From contig NZ_JBBJLN010000009.1 of assembly GCF_037658235.1 (NCBI RefSeq), positions 62,001 to 126,000 on the forward strand: 64,000 nt of DNA, written 5' to 3'. The DNA comes from Yunchengibacter salinarum. GTDB taxonomy: Bacteria; Pseudomonadota; Alphaproteobacteria; Sphingomonadales; Kordiimonadaceae. Below are positions 1 to 9,623 of the stretch, one piece after another (positions within the stretch are counted from its first letter, which is position 1; each line of letters opens with the position of its first letter). The translations under genes and the position numbers were made by a program. Under the pieces are notes generated by a model, which saw only the letters and a list, made by a program, of their open reading frames with translations, did not search any database and was not told where the DNA came from.

Positions 1-46
1 GGATGCCATCCTCATGTCCCTGCCGCCGGAAGCCAAGTGGCCCTGA
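1..46 (+). CDS. hemF: 3' end of a gene, probably coproporphyrinogen III oxidase (partial)
   Basis: Only the last 14 codons lie in the window. From base 2 the frame reads DAILMSLPPEAKWP and stops with TGA at 44-46. The ILMSLPP core resembles the C-terminal signature of oxygen-dependent coproporphyrinogen III oxidase (HemF), which decarboxylates coproporphyrinogen III in haem synthesis. The assignment rests on this short tail and my memory of the family. The upstream sequence would settle it. Confidence 0.5.
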   Translation, partial: DAILMSLPPEAKWP

Positions 47-157
47 ATCGCACGGAATCACGCGCCCGGCACGAAGGCATGAAAAATACTGGACTTTGCG
101 GTCCAAAAATGGCCCCATCGGGTCCAGATCGCGGGGCCAGTCAACAGGGAGGGGTTC

Positions 158-1090
158 ATGGCCATTCCATCCATTCTGCAACGGGGGCTCAGCCTGCCCG
201 TTATCGCCGCACCGATGTTTCTGGTTTCCGGCCCGGAACTGGTCAAGGCCGCCTGCCGGGCCGGGGTGATCGGCACCTTTCCCAGCCTGAACGCCCGCCC
301 GCTTGAGGCGCTGGACCAGTGGATGGCGGACATCAAGGCCGAAAGCGACAGCGGCGACGCCGCGCCCTGGGGCGTGAACCTGATCGTGCACCCCACCAAT
401 ACCCGCCTGAAAGATGACCTGGACCTGGTTCTCGAACATCAGCCGCCGCTGGTGATCACCAGCGTGGGCCACCCCGGCGACATCGCGGAAAAAGTGCATG
501 GCTATGGCGGCGTGGTGTTCCACGACGTGATTCACATGAAGCACGCCTATAAGGCCGCCGAGGCGGGCGTGGACGGCATCATCGCCGTGTGCGCGGGCGC
601 GGGCGGCCATGCCGGGCTGATGAACCCCTTCACCTTCATCCCGCAACTGAAAGATGCCTTCGACAAGACCATTATCCTGGCGGGCACCCTGTCCGACGGG
701 CGCGCCGTGCGCGCGGCGGAAGTGCTGGGGGCGGATTTCAGCTATATGGGCACCCGCTTCATCGCCACCCGCGAAAGCGCGGCGGATCAGGCATATCGGC
801 AGATGATCGAACAGGACGGCAGCGCCGACATCGTCTATACGGACAAGGTGTCCGGCATCCGGGGCAACTTCCTCAAGCGCAGCCTGGAACAGGCGGGGCT
901 GGACCCGGAAACCGGCCAACCCCTGAAGGACAAGCCCAGCTTCGGGGAGGAAAACGCCCGCGGCGGCGGGTCCAAGGCGGCGTGGAAGGAAGTGTGGTCC
1001 GCCGGTCAGGGCGTGGGCCAGATCACGGACAGCCCCAGCGTGGCCGATCTGGTAGCCCGCCTCAAGGCGGACTATGACGCCGCCCGCTGA
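158..1090 (+). CDS. Nitronate monooxygenase family protein (FMN, NPD/2-nitropropane dioxygenase type)
   Basis: This 310-residue protein begins at an ATG preceded by a good ribosome-binding site (AGGGAGGGG). It is a TIM-barrel flavoprotein of the nitronate monooxygenase family, which oxidises alkyl nitronates with FMN and O2. Visible landmarks are the N-terminal ISO-type stretch PVIAAPMFLVSGPELV, the substrate/FMN segment GVNLIVHP near residue 70, and GAGGHAG near residue 148, where the conserved active-site His sits. A phosphate-binding stretch follows around GADFSYMGTRF. Length is typical. The family also contains enoyl reductase-like members (FabK), so the substrate is not certain. It appears to be a single-gene unit. 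Confidence 0.85.
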   Translation: MAIPSILQRGLSLPVIAAPMFLVSGPELVKAACRAGVIGTFPSLNARPLEALDQWMADIKAESDSGDAAPWGVNLIVHPTNTRLKDDLDLVLEHQPPLVITSVGHPGDIAEKVHGYGGVVFHDVIHMKHAYKAAEAGVDGIIAVCAGAGGHAGLMNPFTFIPQLKDAFDKTIILAGTLSDGRAVRAAEVLGADFSYMGTRFIATRESAADQAYRQMIEQDGSADIVYTDKVSGIRGNFLKRSLEQAGLDPETGQPLKDKPSFGEENARGGGSKAAWKEVWSAGQGVGQITDSPSVADLVARLKADYDAAR

Positions 1091-1182
1091 TCCCGGAACA
1101 CACCACCGTGGCTGCACCAATGGTTGTCATGCGCCCTTAAGGCGGGTATCGTTATGGCATCGTGCCATCGCTGGAAAACACC

Positions 1183-2250
1183 ATGAACCGGATTGCACCC
1201 CTTTTACGCTCGATCGCCCGTCCCCGCCGCCGTCAGGGGCGCACAGCCGCGCCCCGTCGCCGTGCGGGCGCTCTACCGGGGGCGGGGGCGCTGATCCTGG
1301 CTCTGGCCGGGCTGACACCCCTACCGGGTCAGGAAGTCAGCGCAGCGGACGGCCTTGAGGTGGATATCCTCAGCTATAATGTGAACGCCCTGCCCGCCCT
1401 GCCGGGGGATGGGCTGTCCCGCCGCATGACCGAAATCGGGAAGCGCCTGGCGCGCCTGCATGAAGATCGGGACCGCCCCCAGGTGGTTCTGTTGCAGGAA
1501 GCCTTCGACCCCCGCGTTCGGGCGCTTATTGCGGAAGCCGGCTTCCCGTTTCAGGTGCGCGGCCCCGGTCGCCGGGCGGGTGGTGCGTCTCCCGGCAACA
1601 AGGTGCTGGATGCCGTGCTGGATGCGGTGGGCGTAAAGGGGGATACCGGAACACCGCTCAACAGCGGCCTTTACATCCTGTCCGAACTGCCGGTGATGGA
1701 AGCCCGCTTCACCACCTTCGATTCCGCCTGCGCCGGGCTGGATTGTTTCGCCAACAAATCCATTCTGATGGCCCGGCTGCGCCTGCCGGATGATGGCGGC
1801 CTGATCGATGTTGTCACCAGCCATTTCAATTCGCACGGGTCCAGCGGTGTTCCGGCAGCGGTTTCCCGCGCCGCACACACGAAACAGGTGGATATTCTGG
1901 CCCGCTTCCTGAAAGGGCGCGGCAGCGAACACCCGCTCGTGCTCGCGGGGGATTTCAATGTCCGCCCGGTGCCGCGCTACCGCACCTTCCGCAAGACCAT
2001 CACGGTGCGGGATGTGGGCCGCCAATGCACTCTGGCGCTGCCGGATTGCACCCTTGCGGACGACACAAGCCCGCCCGAAGTGCGTATGCAGACCAATGAC
2101 AAGCACTTCATGCGTGCCGGGGCGGCCCTCAATCTCCGCCCCGTGCACGTGGCCCGCACCTTTCGCGGCTACTTCGAGGGAAGGCCCCTGTCCGACCATC
2201 TGGGGTATGCGGTGCGCTACCGGCTGACCGCGCCGGACCCCGATTCCTGA
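1183..2250 (+). CDS. Secreted endonuclease/exonuclease/phosphatase-fold hydrolase (sphingomyelinase-like)
   Basis: The protein has 355 residues from the ATG chosen here; an in-frame GTG at 1162 would add seven. The Arg-rich start followed by a hydrophobic run near residues 25-42 (LPGAGALILALAGLTPLPG) looks like a signal sequence. The EEP fold is marked by LSYNVNALP, the metal-ligand Glu in VLLQEAFD, SHFNSH, AGDFNVRP (catalytic Asp/Asn) and SDHLGY (catalytic His) near the end. This motif set is shared by neutral sphingomyelinases, DNase I-like enzymes and inositol phosphatases. A secreted lipid or phosphodiesterase role is inference. Its 3' end overlaps the convergent cca gene by 34 bases. Confidence 0.75.
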   Translation: MNRIAPLLRSIARPRRRQGRTAAPRRRAGALPGAGALILALAGLTPLPGQEVSAADGLEVDILSYNVNALPALPGDGLSRRMTEIGKRLARLHEDRDRPQVVLLQEAFDPRVRALIAEAGFPFQVRGPGRRAGGASPGNKVLDAVLDAVGVKGDTGTPLNSGLYILSELPVMEARFTTFDSACAGLDCFANKSILMARLRLPDDGGLIDVVTSHFNSHGSSGVPAAVSRAAHTKQVDILARFLKGRGSEHPLVLAGDFNVRPVPRYRTFRKTITVRDVGRQCTLALPDCTLADDTSPPEVRMQTNDKHFMRAGAALNLRPVHVARTFRGYFEGRPLSDHLGYAVRYRLTAPDPDS

Positions 2251-3479
2251 TCCACCAGGCTCAGCAGCGCCGCCCTGTCGGGGCGGCAACCCGCATCCAG
2301 CCAGTGCCGCTCCAGATCGGCCAGCCTGTCCCCCAGTGTCGGCCCCCTGGGCACGCCCCGGGCCATCAGATCCCGTGCCGTCACGGGCAGAACCGGTGTA
2401 TCCAGCCCGTTCAGCCGGTGCAGCATCGCCGCCAGGCCGCCCGCGCCGCCAAGCTGCATCCGCACCGCCAGATTGGCGGCGTCCCGCCCGAACCGGTATA
2501 AAAGGCGCCGCATGGCACCCGTCACCCCCGGCGCGTCCGGGCCATCCAGCGCCTCGTCCGCCGCCAGCGCCGCGACGCAGGCCGCCAGGCCCCGTTCCTC
2601 CCGATTGGACAGGCGCAGCGCCCGTTTCAAGGCAACCACCGGCGCCGCCGCACCGCCCGCCAGCACGGCGAGCCGGGCCAGCGCCGGGCCTGGCCCCGCG
2701 CCCCCGGCCATCCGGTCAGCCGCCATCAGGCGATCAAAACCCGCAAAATCAAGATGGCTGGCCCCGTCCCCCAGCACATGGGGCCACAGACCGTCCTCAG
2801 CCATGAAAGCCACCGCCCGCGACGGGTCGGGCGCGGCCAGCAGCTTGCGGGTTTCCGCCCCGATCCGCTCGCGGGACAGCCCGTCCAGCAAGGCGGGGTG
2901 CGCCGCCGCCGCGCGCCGAGAGTCCGCGCACACGGCACCGGCCGGAAACCGGGCGAGAAACCGGTAATATCGCAACAGGCGAAGGGCATCTTCCTGGATG
3001 CGGTCCATCGGGTCGCCAATGAAGCGCACCCGGCCCGCCGCCAGATCCGACGCGCCGTCCAGCGGATCATACAGCCGGCCATCCGGGCACATATACAGGG
3101 CGTTCATGGTGAAATCCCGGCGCCGGGCATCGGCTTCCCAGTCCCGTGTGAAGGCCACGTCCGCCCGGCGCCCATGGCTTTTCACGTCCCGGCGCAGCGT
3201 GGTGACTTCCACCGCCCGCCCGCCAAGCGCCACGGTGACCGTGCCATGGTCAAGACCGGTGGGGATTACCTTGGCGTCACCCCCGTCAAGGGCGGCCATC
3301 ACGCGGTCGGGGGTCAGGTCCGTGGCGGCATCCACATCCTCGATCGTCAGGCCCAGCAGATGGTCACGCACCGCGCCGCCCACAAAACACAGATGCGCTT
3401 CGCCCAGCCCGTCCACCAATGCCCGGCAGACCGGCCAATCCAGCCAGCCGGGCCGCGCGTCGGCCTCAGCCGTCGCCAT
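2217..3479 (-). CDS. cca: CCA tRNA nucleotidyltransferase / poly(A) polymerase family
   Basis: At 420 residues this is a class II nucleotidyltransferase, expected to add or repair the CCA end of tRNAs. The N-terminal head has FVGGAVRDHLLG followed by EDVDAATD, the metal-binding Asp pair, and then RRRDFTMNALY and DPLDGASDL. The C-terminal body is helical. The ATG at 3479 gives the family N-terminus MATAEADARPGW and overlaps the upstream gene by 14 bases, so the reading frame further upstream is not coding. It is last in a minus-strand operon with DUF1285, NUDIX and a small membrane protein, an arrangement I recognise from other alphaproteobacteria. Confidence 0.92.
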   Translation of the reverse strand: MATAEADARPGWLDWPVCRALVDGLGEAHLCFVGGAVRDHLLGLTIEDVDAATDLTPDRVMAALDGGDAKVIPTGLDHGTVTVALGGRAVEVTTLRRDVKSHGRRADVAFTRDWEADARRRDFTMNALYMCPDGRLYDPLDGASDLAAGRVRFIGDPMDRIQEDALRLLRYYRFLARFPAGAVCADSRRAAAAHPALLDGLSRERIGAETRKLLAAPDPSRAVAFMAEDGLWPHVLGDGASHLDFAGFDRLMAADRMAGGAGPGPALARLAVLAGGAAAPVVALKRALRLSNREERGLAACVAALAADEALDGPDAPGVTGAMRRLLYRFGRDAANLAVRMQLGGAGGLAAMLHRLNGLDTPVLPVTARDLMARGVPRGPTLGDRLADLERHWLDAGCRPDRAALLSLVDQESGSGAVSR

Positions 3480-3870
3480 TATCGTCCTGCTCGGTGGCGC
3501 CGTCATCAATGCCTTCGCCCTCGTCCGCGCCCGCGCCGCGCGGCTCGCCAGAGGCGGTGGCCGCGCCCGTGCCATTGGCGCCCTGCTCCGGTTTGCTCTC
3601 CTCGAAGCGGCCCGGCACCAGTTCGCCATTTTCCACGCGGGACGGCACATAGGTGGTGCTGGGGTCGCCGCTGTTGTCGTCGCTCAGATACAGACCCAGC
3701 CCGGCCCCCAGACCCACGACCAGAAGCCCCAGCAGCACCAGACGCAGACGCCTGACCTCGGCGGCCTTTTCGGATTCATCACCGGTCTTCCGGGACAGCC
3801 AGCGCAACCAGAACAGCAGCGCCAGCACCGGCACCAGCAACAGGACAATCCGCAACACAATGGCACTCAT
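3466..3870 (-). CDS. Small membrane protein, DUF6111-like
   Basis: This 134-residue protein has two predicted membrane helices, about residues 3-24 (IVLRIVLLLVPVLALLFWL) and 43-63. The acidic, low-complexity C-terminal tail is rich in Gly, Asp and Glu and ends in DDNGDG. The ATG overlaps the stop of the NUDIX gene (ATGA), so the two are translationally coupled. Its position between the NUDIX hydrolase and cca matches a conserved alphaproteobacterial arrangement, where the family is listed as uncharacterised. No function can be read from the sequence. Confidence 0.65.
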   Translation of the reverse strand: MSAIVLRIVLLLVPVLALLFWLRWLSRKTGDESEKAAEVRRLRLVLLGLLVVGLGAGLGLYLSDDNSGDPSTTYVPSRVENGELVPGRFEESKPEQGANGTGAATASGEPRGAGADEGEGIDDGATEQDDNGDG

Positions 3871-4601
3871 GGTAATTCCTTCCCCCGCGAGTCGCCGGGC
3901 ACGTCAGACGCTGTTCCCGCGCCGGGGCCGCCAAGACGGCGCCGGGGCGTCGTCTCCAGAACATCGCACAGATTGACCAGCATGGCCGCCGTCGCGCCCC
4001 AGATGGTACGACCTTCATAGTCTATTGTAAAAAAGGTCCGGCGGCGACCGCGCCAGGCCACGGTTCGGCGCTTGTGCCGGGAGCGGTCCATCAGAAAGCC
4101 GAGCGGCACCTCGAAGGCTTCCGCCACCTCGCCGGGGTCCAGGTGCAGGGGCCGATCCGCGGGCACCACGCCGACCACCGGCGTAACGTGGAACCCCGTG
4201 CCCGTGCGGTACCGGTCCAGTCGGCCGCAGACCGTCACATCATGCCTATGCAGGCCCACCTCCTCCTCAGCCTCCCGCAGGGCGGTCAGCACCGGATCGG
4301 GGTCTTCCGGGTCCATGCGGCCACCGGGAAAGGCCACCTGCCCGGCATGTTTGGACAGGTGATCCGCCCGACGGGTCAGCAGCACGCTGGGCGCGGCGCG
4401 ATCGACCAACGGCACCAGCACTGCCGCCCGATGAACCGGAGGGCGCTTGTCCACGCCGAGCATCACCGCCTCTTCCGGCGCCATCAGGTCTTCATCCGAG
4501 CGCACCGATCGCGCCGCCGGATTACCGGGTCGCAGCGCCGCCTGCAACCAGGAATGCAGAGCGCCATCCGCGTTGGCATGGGGCGTGGCCGCCTTGGTCA
4601 T
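3867..4601 (-). CDS. NUDIX hydrolase, CoA pyrophosphatase type
   Basis: The 244-residue protein carries a full Nudix box around residues 95-117, with GGRMDPEDPDPVLTALREA followed by EEEVGL; the REAEEE core supplies the Mg ligands. The preceding LLTRRADHLSKHAGQVAFPG matches the CoA pyrophosphatase (NudL/PCD1) subfamily, which cleaves CoA and oxidised CoA to phosphopantetheine and 3',5'-ADP. It overlaps the DUF1285 stop upstream and the small membrane gene downstream by four bases each. The substrate is inferred from the subfamily signature. Confidence 0.88.
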   Translation of the reverse strand: MTKAATPHANADGALHSWLQAALRPGNPAARSVRSDEDLMAPEEAVMLGVDKRPPVHRAAVLVPLVDRAAPSVLLTRRADHLSKHAGQVAFPGGRMDPEDPDPVLTALREAEEEVGLHRHDVTVCGRLDRYRTGTGFHVTPVVGVVPADRPLHLDPGEVAEAFEVPLGFLMDRSRHKRRTVAWRGRRRTFFTIDYEGRTIWGATAAMLVNLCDVLETTPRRRLGGPGAGTASDVPGDSRGKELP

Positions 4602-5167
4602 GCCTCGACCGCCTCCACGCAGCCCAGGTCGAAGCGGGCGCCCGCGCTGTCCACCATCAGATGGTCGCCGTCCGCATGGCGCTCCGGTTCGGCCATGGCC
4701 ACCAGGTCATAAAAGGCGGATCGCACCAGCAGGCCGTCCAGCCGGTCCCGCACCCGCACATAAGGGCGTGGCTGGCCCTGATCGTCATGATGCACCCACA
4801 GGGGATGTTCGTCATCCAGCACCACCTGTTCATCCAGATTGGTGGTGGCGGTGATCACCGGGCCGTCCGCCGTTTCGTGACGGTCCAGCCGAACAATGGT
4901 GAAGGGCGCATCGTCCACGGTGATTCCCAGCTTTTCCACCGGGGTCACCAGATAGGTTCCGCCATCCGAATCCTTTCTGAGCACGCTGGCGAACAGCTTG
5001 ACCATGCGCTGCCGCCCGATCGGGCTGCCCATATAGAACCAGCGTCCGTCACGGGCGATGCGCATGTCGATATCGCCGCAAAAGGGCGGATTCCAGCGAT
5101 GCACCGGCGGGCGGGACTGCGTGCCGATCTCCGCCATGATGTCATTAAGGCTGCGGGCGGCGGTCAT
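4598..5167 (-). CDS. DUF1285 domain protein
   Basis: The 189 residues carry the DUF1285 signature: PPVHRWNPPFCGDIDMRI near the N-terminus, then RDGRWFYMGSPIGR and VKLFASVLRKD. The fold is known only from structural genomics, and no biochemical role is established. It is first in the operon DUF1285 - NUDIX - small membrane protein - cca, with a four-base overlap to the NUDIX gene. This co-occurrence is conserved across alphaproteobacteria and hints at a shared housekeeping role, but I infer nothing more specific. Confidence 0.85.
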   Translation of the reverse strand: MTAARSLNDIMAEIGTQSRPPVHRWNPPFCGDIDMRIARDGRWFYMGSPIGRQRMVKLFASVLRKDSDGGTYLVTPVEKLGITVDDAPFTIVRLDRHETADGPVITATTNLDEQVVLDDEHPLWVHHDDQGQPRPYVRVRDRLDGLLVRSAFYDLVAMAEPERHADGDHLMVDSAGARFDLGCVEAVEA

Positions 5168-5275
5168 GTGGCGACTCTCCTCACATAAAGGTGATTTCCC
5201 ATTATATGAGGGCAGAAGGCCGCCGGGAAAACCCCCCGTGGCCCACCTTTGCTTCCCGGCTCGCCCGGTACCGCC

Positions 5276-5845
5276 CTATCGGCTGGCGGTACAGGCCGCG
5301 GGCGCCGGGGTTTCGGCCCGTTGTTCCGGCACGCGACCAAGGCGCGGCACCAGTTGCCCCACCGCGGGCATCGGATTGCCGGACCGGCCATGGCGCACCA
5401 TCAACCGATCCGCATCCCGGTTGCCCGGCAGGGTCACATAACGCGGCAGAACCGGGCGGAAGCCGTGCGGTTCGAAATAGGCGCGGCTGCCCACCAGCAG
5501 CACACAGTCAAAGTCGCCGTCCTCATCCACGGCCCTCAGCGCGGCCCGCATCAGCGCACGGCCCAGCCGCTGCCCGCGCCGGGACGGGTCGATGGCAAGC
5601 GGGCCGAGCAGCAGCGCCGTGAACTGCCTGCCATTCAGGCTGTCCTGCACCATTACGGGCCAGAAACGCACGGCACCCACCATGCGCCGGTCATGATCCC
5701 GCGCCACGCGGCCCAGATGATAGAAGGGCGAGCCGCTACGCAGCGCATAGGACGACAGGGTCTGCCGCCGGGGACCGAAACTTCTGTCCAGCAGGGCTTC
5801 GATGGCGGGGCCATCCTCCGCCCATTCACGATCGATCATATCCAT
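5276..5845 (-). CDS. GNAT-family N-acetyltransferase (YhbS-like)
   Basis: This 189-residue single-domain protein has the acetyl-CoA loop of GNAT enzymes, LLGPLAIDPSRRGQRLGRAL at about residues 80-99, followed by the VLLVGSRAYFEPHGFRPV element of the YhbS subgroup. YhbS-like proteins acetylate small molecules or proteins, and the substrate cannot be inferred here. It lies about 110 bases downstream of the DUF1285 start on the same strand, so it is transcribed separately toward that operon. Confidence 0.82.
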   Translation of the reverse strand: MDMIDREWAEDGPAIEALLDRSFGPRRQTLSSYALRSGSPFYHLGRVARDHDRRMVGAVRFWPVMVQDSLNGRQFTALLLGPLAIDPSRRGQRLGRALMRAALRAVDEDGDFDCVLLVGSRAYFEPHGFRPVLPRYVTLPGNRDADRLMVRHGRSGNPMPAVGQLVPRLGRVPEQRAETPAPAACTASR

Positions 5846-6202
5846 GGAAAGCGACTTTCACAGGCGCCCGCGCCGCAGGGGCAACGGGCCGGGAAAACTG
5901 AAATATTCGAAACAGGTTCAGCCTGCGGGCGGCAGGGGGTCCCGGTCAGGCGGGAATCCGGCGCCCGCGCGTCATCGTCGCGCCGAGCGGCGGAACGGGG
6001 CCGGGCTGCCAAAGGCGGCGCCTTTCCCCATATGGGTGCGCAGGCAATCATGTGCGGGCATTATGCCGGCTCCTGTGACAATCGCTGGTCAACGGGGCGA
6101 ACCTAATATGACAAATCCCGCATGGCGAGAAAAAAAGTGCGCCCGCAGCGCATTTCTCGCAAGGTTCTGTCCCATAAAGGGAATCAAGATGGCTGAAAAA
6201 CC
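5846..6202. other. Intergenic stretch upstream of the GNAT gene
   Basis: These 357 bases separate the GNAT start from the groEL terminator. I see no RNA gene, no repeat and no reading frame with a ribosome-binding site. An AT-richer patch around 6098-6115 (AACCTAATATGACAAAT) could be a promoter element, but nothing downstream on the plus strand is convincingly coding. Confidence 0.5.
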
Positions 6203-6232
6203 AAAAACCCCGGAGCGCGGCACGCTCCGGGG
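6203..6232 (-). terminator. Rho-independent terminator of groESL
   Basis: A perfect 10-bp GC-rich stem (CCCCGGAGCG at 6208-6217 with CGCTCCGGGG at 6223-6232) and five-base loop is followed, on the minus strand, by five T residues (AAAAA at 6203-6207 on plus). It lies 50 bases after the groEL stop. Confidence 0.9.
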
Positions 6233-6281
6233 CTGAAGAAAGGCTGGCATATCAGGCCAGCACAGGGGTCGGGTCGGCTGA

Positions 6282-7934
<1,653 letters not shown>

Positions 7935-8054
7935 TTGGCACTCCTTGAAATGGTTTTCCCCCGTGGGGGACTGTTCCCTTGAGGCCGGTCCCGATCGGCG
8001 CACCGGTCAAGGGCGTCACGGTCAGGACCATGAGATGGAAAGGACCAGCAGCCT

Positions 8055-8342
8055 TTAGCCGATGATCCCGAGAATGTCGGATTCCTTCATGATCAGCAGG
8101 TCTTCACCGTCCAGCTTCACTTCGGTGCCGGACCACTTGCCGAACAGAACCTTGTCACCCTTTTTCACATCCAGCGGGGTGACCTTGCCGTCTTCGGCCT
8201 TGGCGCCATCGCCCACGGCGATCACTTCGCCTTCGCTGGGTTTTTCCTGGGCGGTGTCCGGCAGAATGATGCCGCCTGCCGTCTTTTCTTCGCTTTCCAC
8301 GCGCTTCACAAGAACGCGGTCATGGAGCGGACGAAATGCCAT
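8055..8342 (-). CDS. groES: Co-chaperonin GroES (Hsp10)
   Basis: The protein has 95 residues from the ATG at 8342 and starts MAFRPLHDRVLVKR. It is the heptameric lid of GroEL, and the mobile loop is recognisable as ESEEKTAGGIILPDTAQEKP near residues 16-35. The rest is the usual beta barrel ending in DILGIIG. Length is typical. It is the first gene of the groESL operon, with a CIRCE element and heat-shock-like promoter just upstream. Confidence 0.99.
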   Translation of the reverse strand: MAFRPLHDRVLVKRVESEEKTAGGIILPDTAQEKPSEGEVIAVGDGAKAEDGKVTPLDVKKGDKVLFGKWSGTEVKLDGEDLLIMKESDILGIIG

Positions 8343-8380
8343 TTTCTTTTCTCCGTAAAGATTGATCCTGAAGAAGGGTG

Positions 8381-8407
8381 TTAGCACTCGACCCTCCAGA
8401 GTGCTAA
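8381..8407 (-). promoter_or_regulatory. CIRCE operator (HrcA binding site)
   Basis: This is a perfect match to the CIRCE inverted repeat: TTAGCACTC at 8381-8389, a nine-base spacer, then GAGTGCTAA at 8399-8407. It lies 39 bases upstream of groES, around the expected transcription start, where bound HrcA represses groESL. The genome should therefore encode HrcA; it is not in this window. Confidence 0.97.
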
Positions 8408-8416
8408 CGTGACCCG

Positions 8417-8446
8417 CATATAGGCAGGCACGCAGACGGCTTCAAG
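8417..8446 (-). promoter_or_regulatory. groESL promoter, RpoH-like / housekeeping hybrid
   Basis: On the minus strand CTTGAAG (8440-8446) is followed after 17 bases by TATATG (8417-8422), set in CCTATATG. CTTGAA plus CCTATAT resembles alphaproteobacterial heat-shock sigma promoters and also fits sigma-70 spacing. The -10 sits just upstream of the CIRCE, so transcription should start within or next to it. The sigma factor is inferred. Confidence 0.75.
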
Positions 8447-8584
8447 AAGCTGGCAAAAAATTTTCCGGATTTTTTTGCCCCCGGCACGGCGCCCCTTCAG
8501 ACAGGCCAGGCGGACGGGGCGACTTAACATCACGCCCACGCCCCCGGCAAGGGCTCCAACACGCGCCGAAACGCTCACAGGCCG

Positions 8585-9490
8585 TTAATTCTCTTCGGTG
8601 GGGGAGACCCAATACATATCCGGGATCGCCTTCACCCGGTCGGTCAGGGCGGGGTTCGTCAAACGGATCACGCGGCGCCCCTTCAACAGGTCCAGCGCCT
8701 TGGCATTGCGATCATGCCGATAGAAGCGGGCTTCCAGTGTGCCCTGTGAAAAGGCCCCTTCAAAGCCCTGCATCAGAAGGTCCGCCAGTTCCTGATCCTG
8801 CTTGGCCATATAGGCGAACTGCGGCAGGCGATAGACGATGGTGAGACTTTCTTCCAACGCCAGACCGTCACCGGGGCCGCCATTGATTTCCGGCATCACC
8901 TCGTTGGCGCCGCGGCCATAGCCGTCCGCCGCGCCGGCGCGCACCCGGTCCCAGAGCGCCATATAGTCGCCCTCCTCCACCTTGATGCCATTGGCCTTGA
9001 GAATGCGGGTATCCGGCCAGCCGGTCCCGGAAGCGATCCGGGCCTGACGTTGCAGGGCCTCCAGACTGTCTATGCCGTTGAAAAGCGATTGCCGATCCGG
9101 CGGAATGATCAGCAGACGATAGCCCAGCAACCCGCGCGAAATGGGGAAATCCACCTGGGCAAAGCGGGCTTCCCGCTCGGCGGAGAAACCGGCGATGAAC
9201 ACATTGAACGGCGCATCGCCCGCCGCCAGCCGATCCATGGTGGTGGCCTGCGGCTCGTCAACCTTGACGATATCCAGCTCATGGGCGCCGGGGGCGTGGC
9301 GCACCGCGGTCCACAGAGCCTGAAATTCATAGGACTTGGAAACACTGGCATTGCGCCGGGTGGCCAGCACGAAACGGGCCGCATGACTTTCCGGCGCCAG
9401 CAATACGGCCAACACCAATAGCAGACTGCAAACGATTGCAAAACCAACCGCACCCGCGGCGAACCGTGGTGTTGAACCCTGCCCTGTCAC
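8585..9490 (-). CDS. Periplasmic solute-binding-like protein
   Basis: This 301-residue protein starts at GTG with a good ribosome-binding site (AGGAG nine bases upstream). Residues 15-35 (VGFAIVCSLLLVLAVLLAP) form a signal peptide or anchor. The rest resembles the type-2 periplasmic binding fold: an early beta strand with FVLATRRNAS, LLGYRLLIIPP, then SGTGWPDTRILKANGIKV near the hinge, and a C-terminal strand returning at MYWVSP. No ABC permease is adjacent, so it may be a sensor or orphan receptor. A CtrA-type site lies about 70-80 bases upstream. Confidence 0.55.
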   Translation of the reverse strand: MTGQGSTPRFAAGAVGFAIVCSLLLVLAVLLAPESHAARFVLATRRNASVSKSYEFQALWTAVRHAPGAHELDIVKVDEPQATTMDRLAAGDAPFNVFIAGFSAEREARFAQVDFPISRGLLGYRLLIIPPDRQSLFNGIDSLEALQRQARIASGTGWPDTRILKANGIKVEEGDYMALWDRVRAGAADGYGRGANEVMPEINGGPGDGLALEESLTIVYRLPQFAYMAKQDQELADLLMQGFEGAFSQGTLEARFYRHDRNAKALDLLKGRRVIRLTNPALTDRVKAIPDMYWVSPTEEN

Positions 9491-9556
9491 ACGAAACTCC
9501 TGCTTACATACGCTGGCCTGCCCACCATGCGCATCATCCCGTCTATAGGGAAAACG

Positions 9557-9571
9557 TTAATCATCCGTTAA
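9557..9571. promoter_or_regulatory. Candidate CtrA binding site
   Basis: TTAA (9557-9560), seven bases, TTAA (9568-9571), with a G before and a C after, so both strands read TTAA-N7-TTAAC. This is the consensus for the alphaproteobacterial cell-cycle regulator CtrA. It lies in the gap between the thioesterase stop and the start of the binding-protein gene at 9490, where it could control the latter. Confidence 0.6.
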
Positions 9572-9623
9572 CGAAATTCAGACCGGGCACACCCCCTCAT
9601 CGCAAAACAGCGAAGCTATCGTA

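Noticed and set aside
6004..6014. CCCATATGGG palindrome, also near 60150
   Set aside because: A short restriction-site-like palindrome; no link to a start or a second copy at defined spacing.
6108..6236. Small plus-strand frame of 42 codons upstream of the groEL terminator
   Set aside because: No ribosome-binding site, no recognisable protein, and it runs through the terminator stem.
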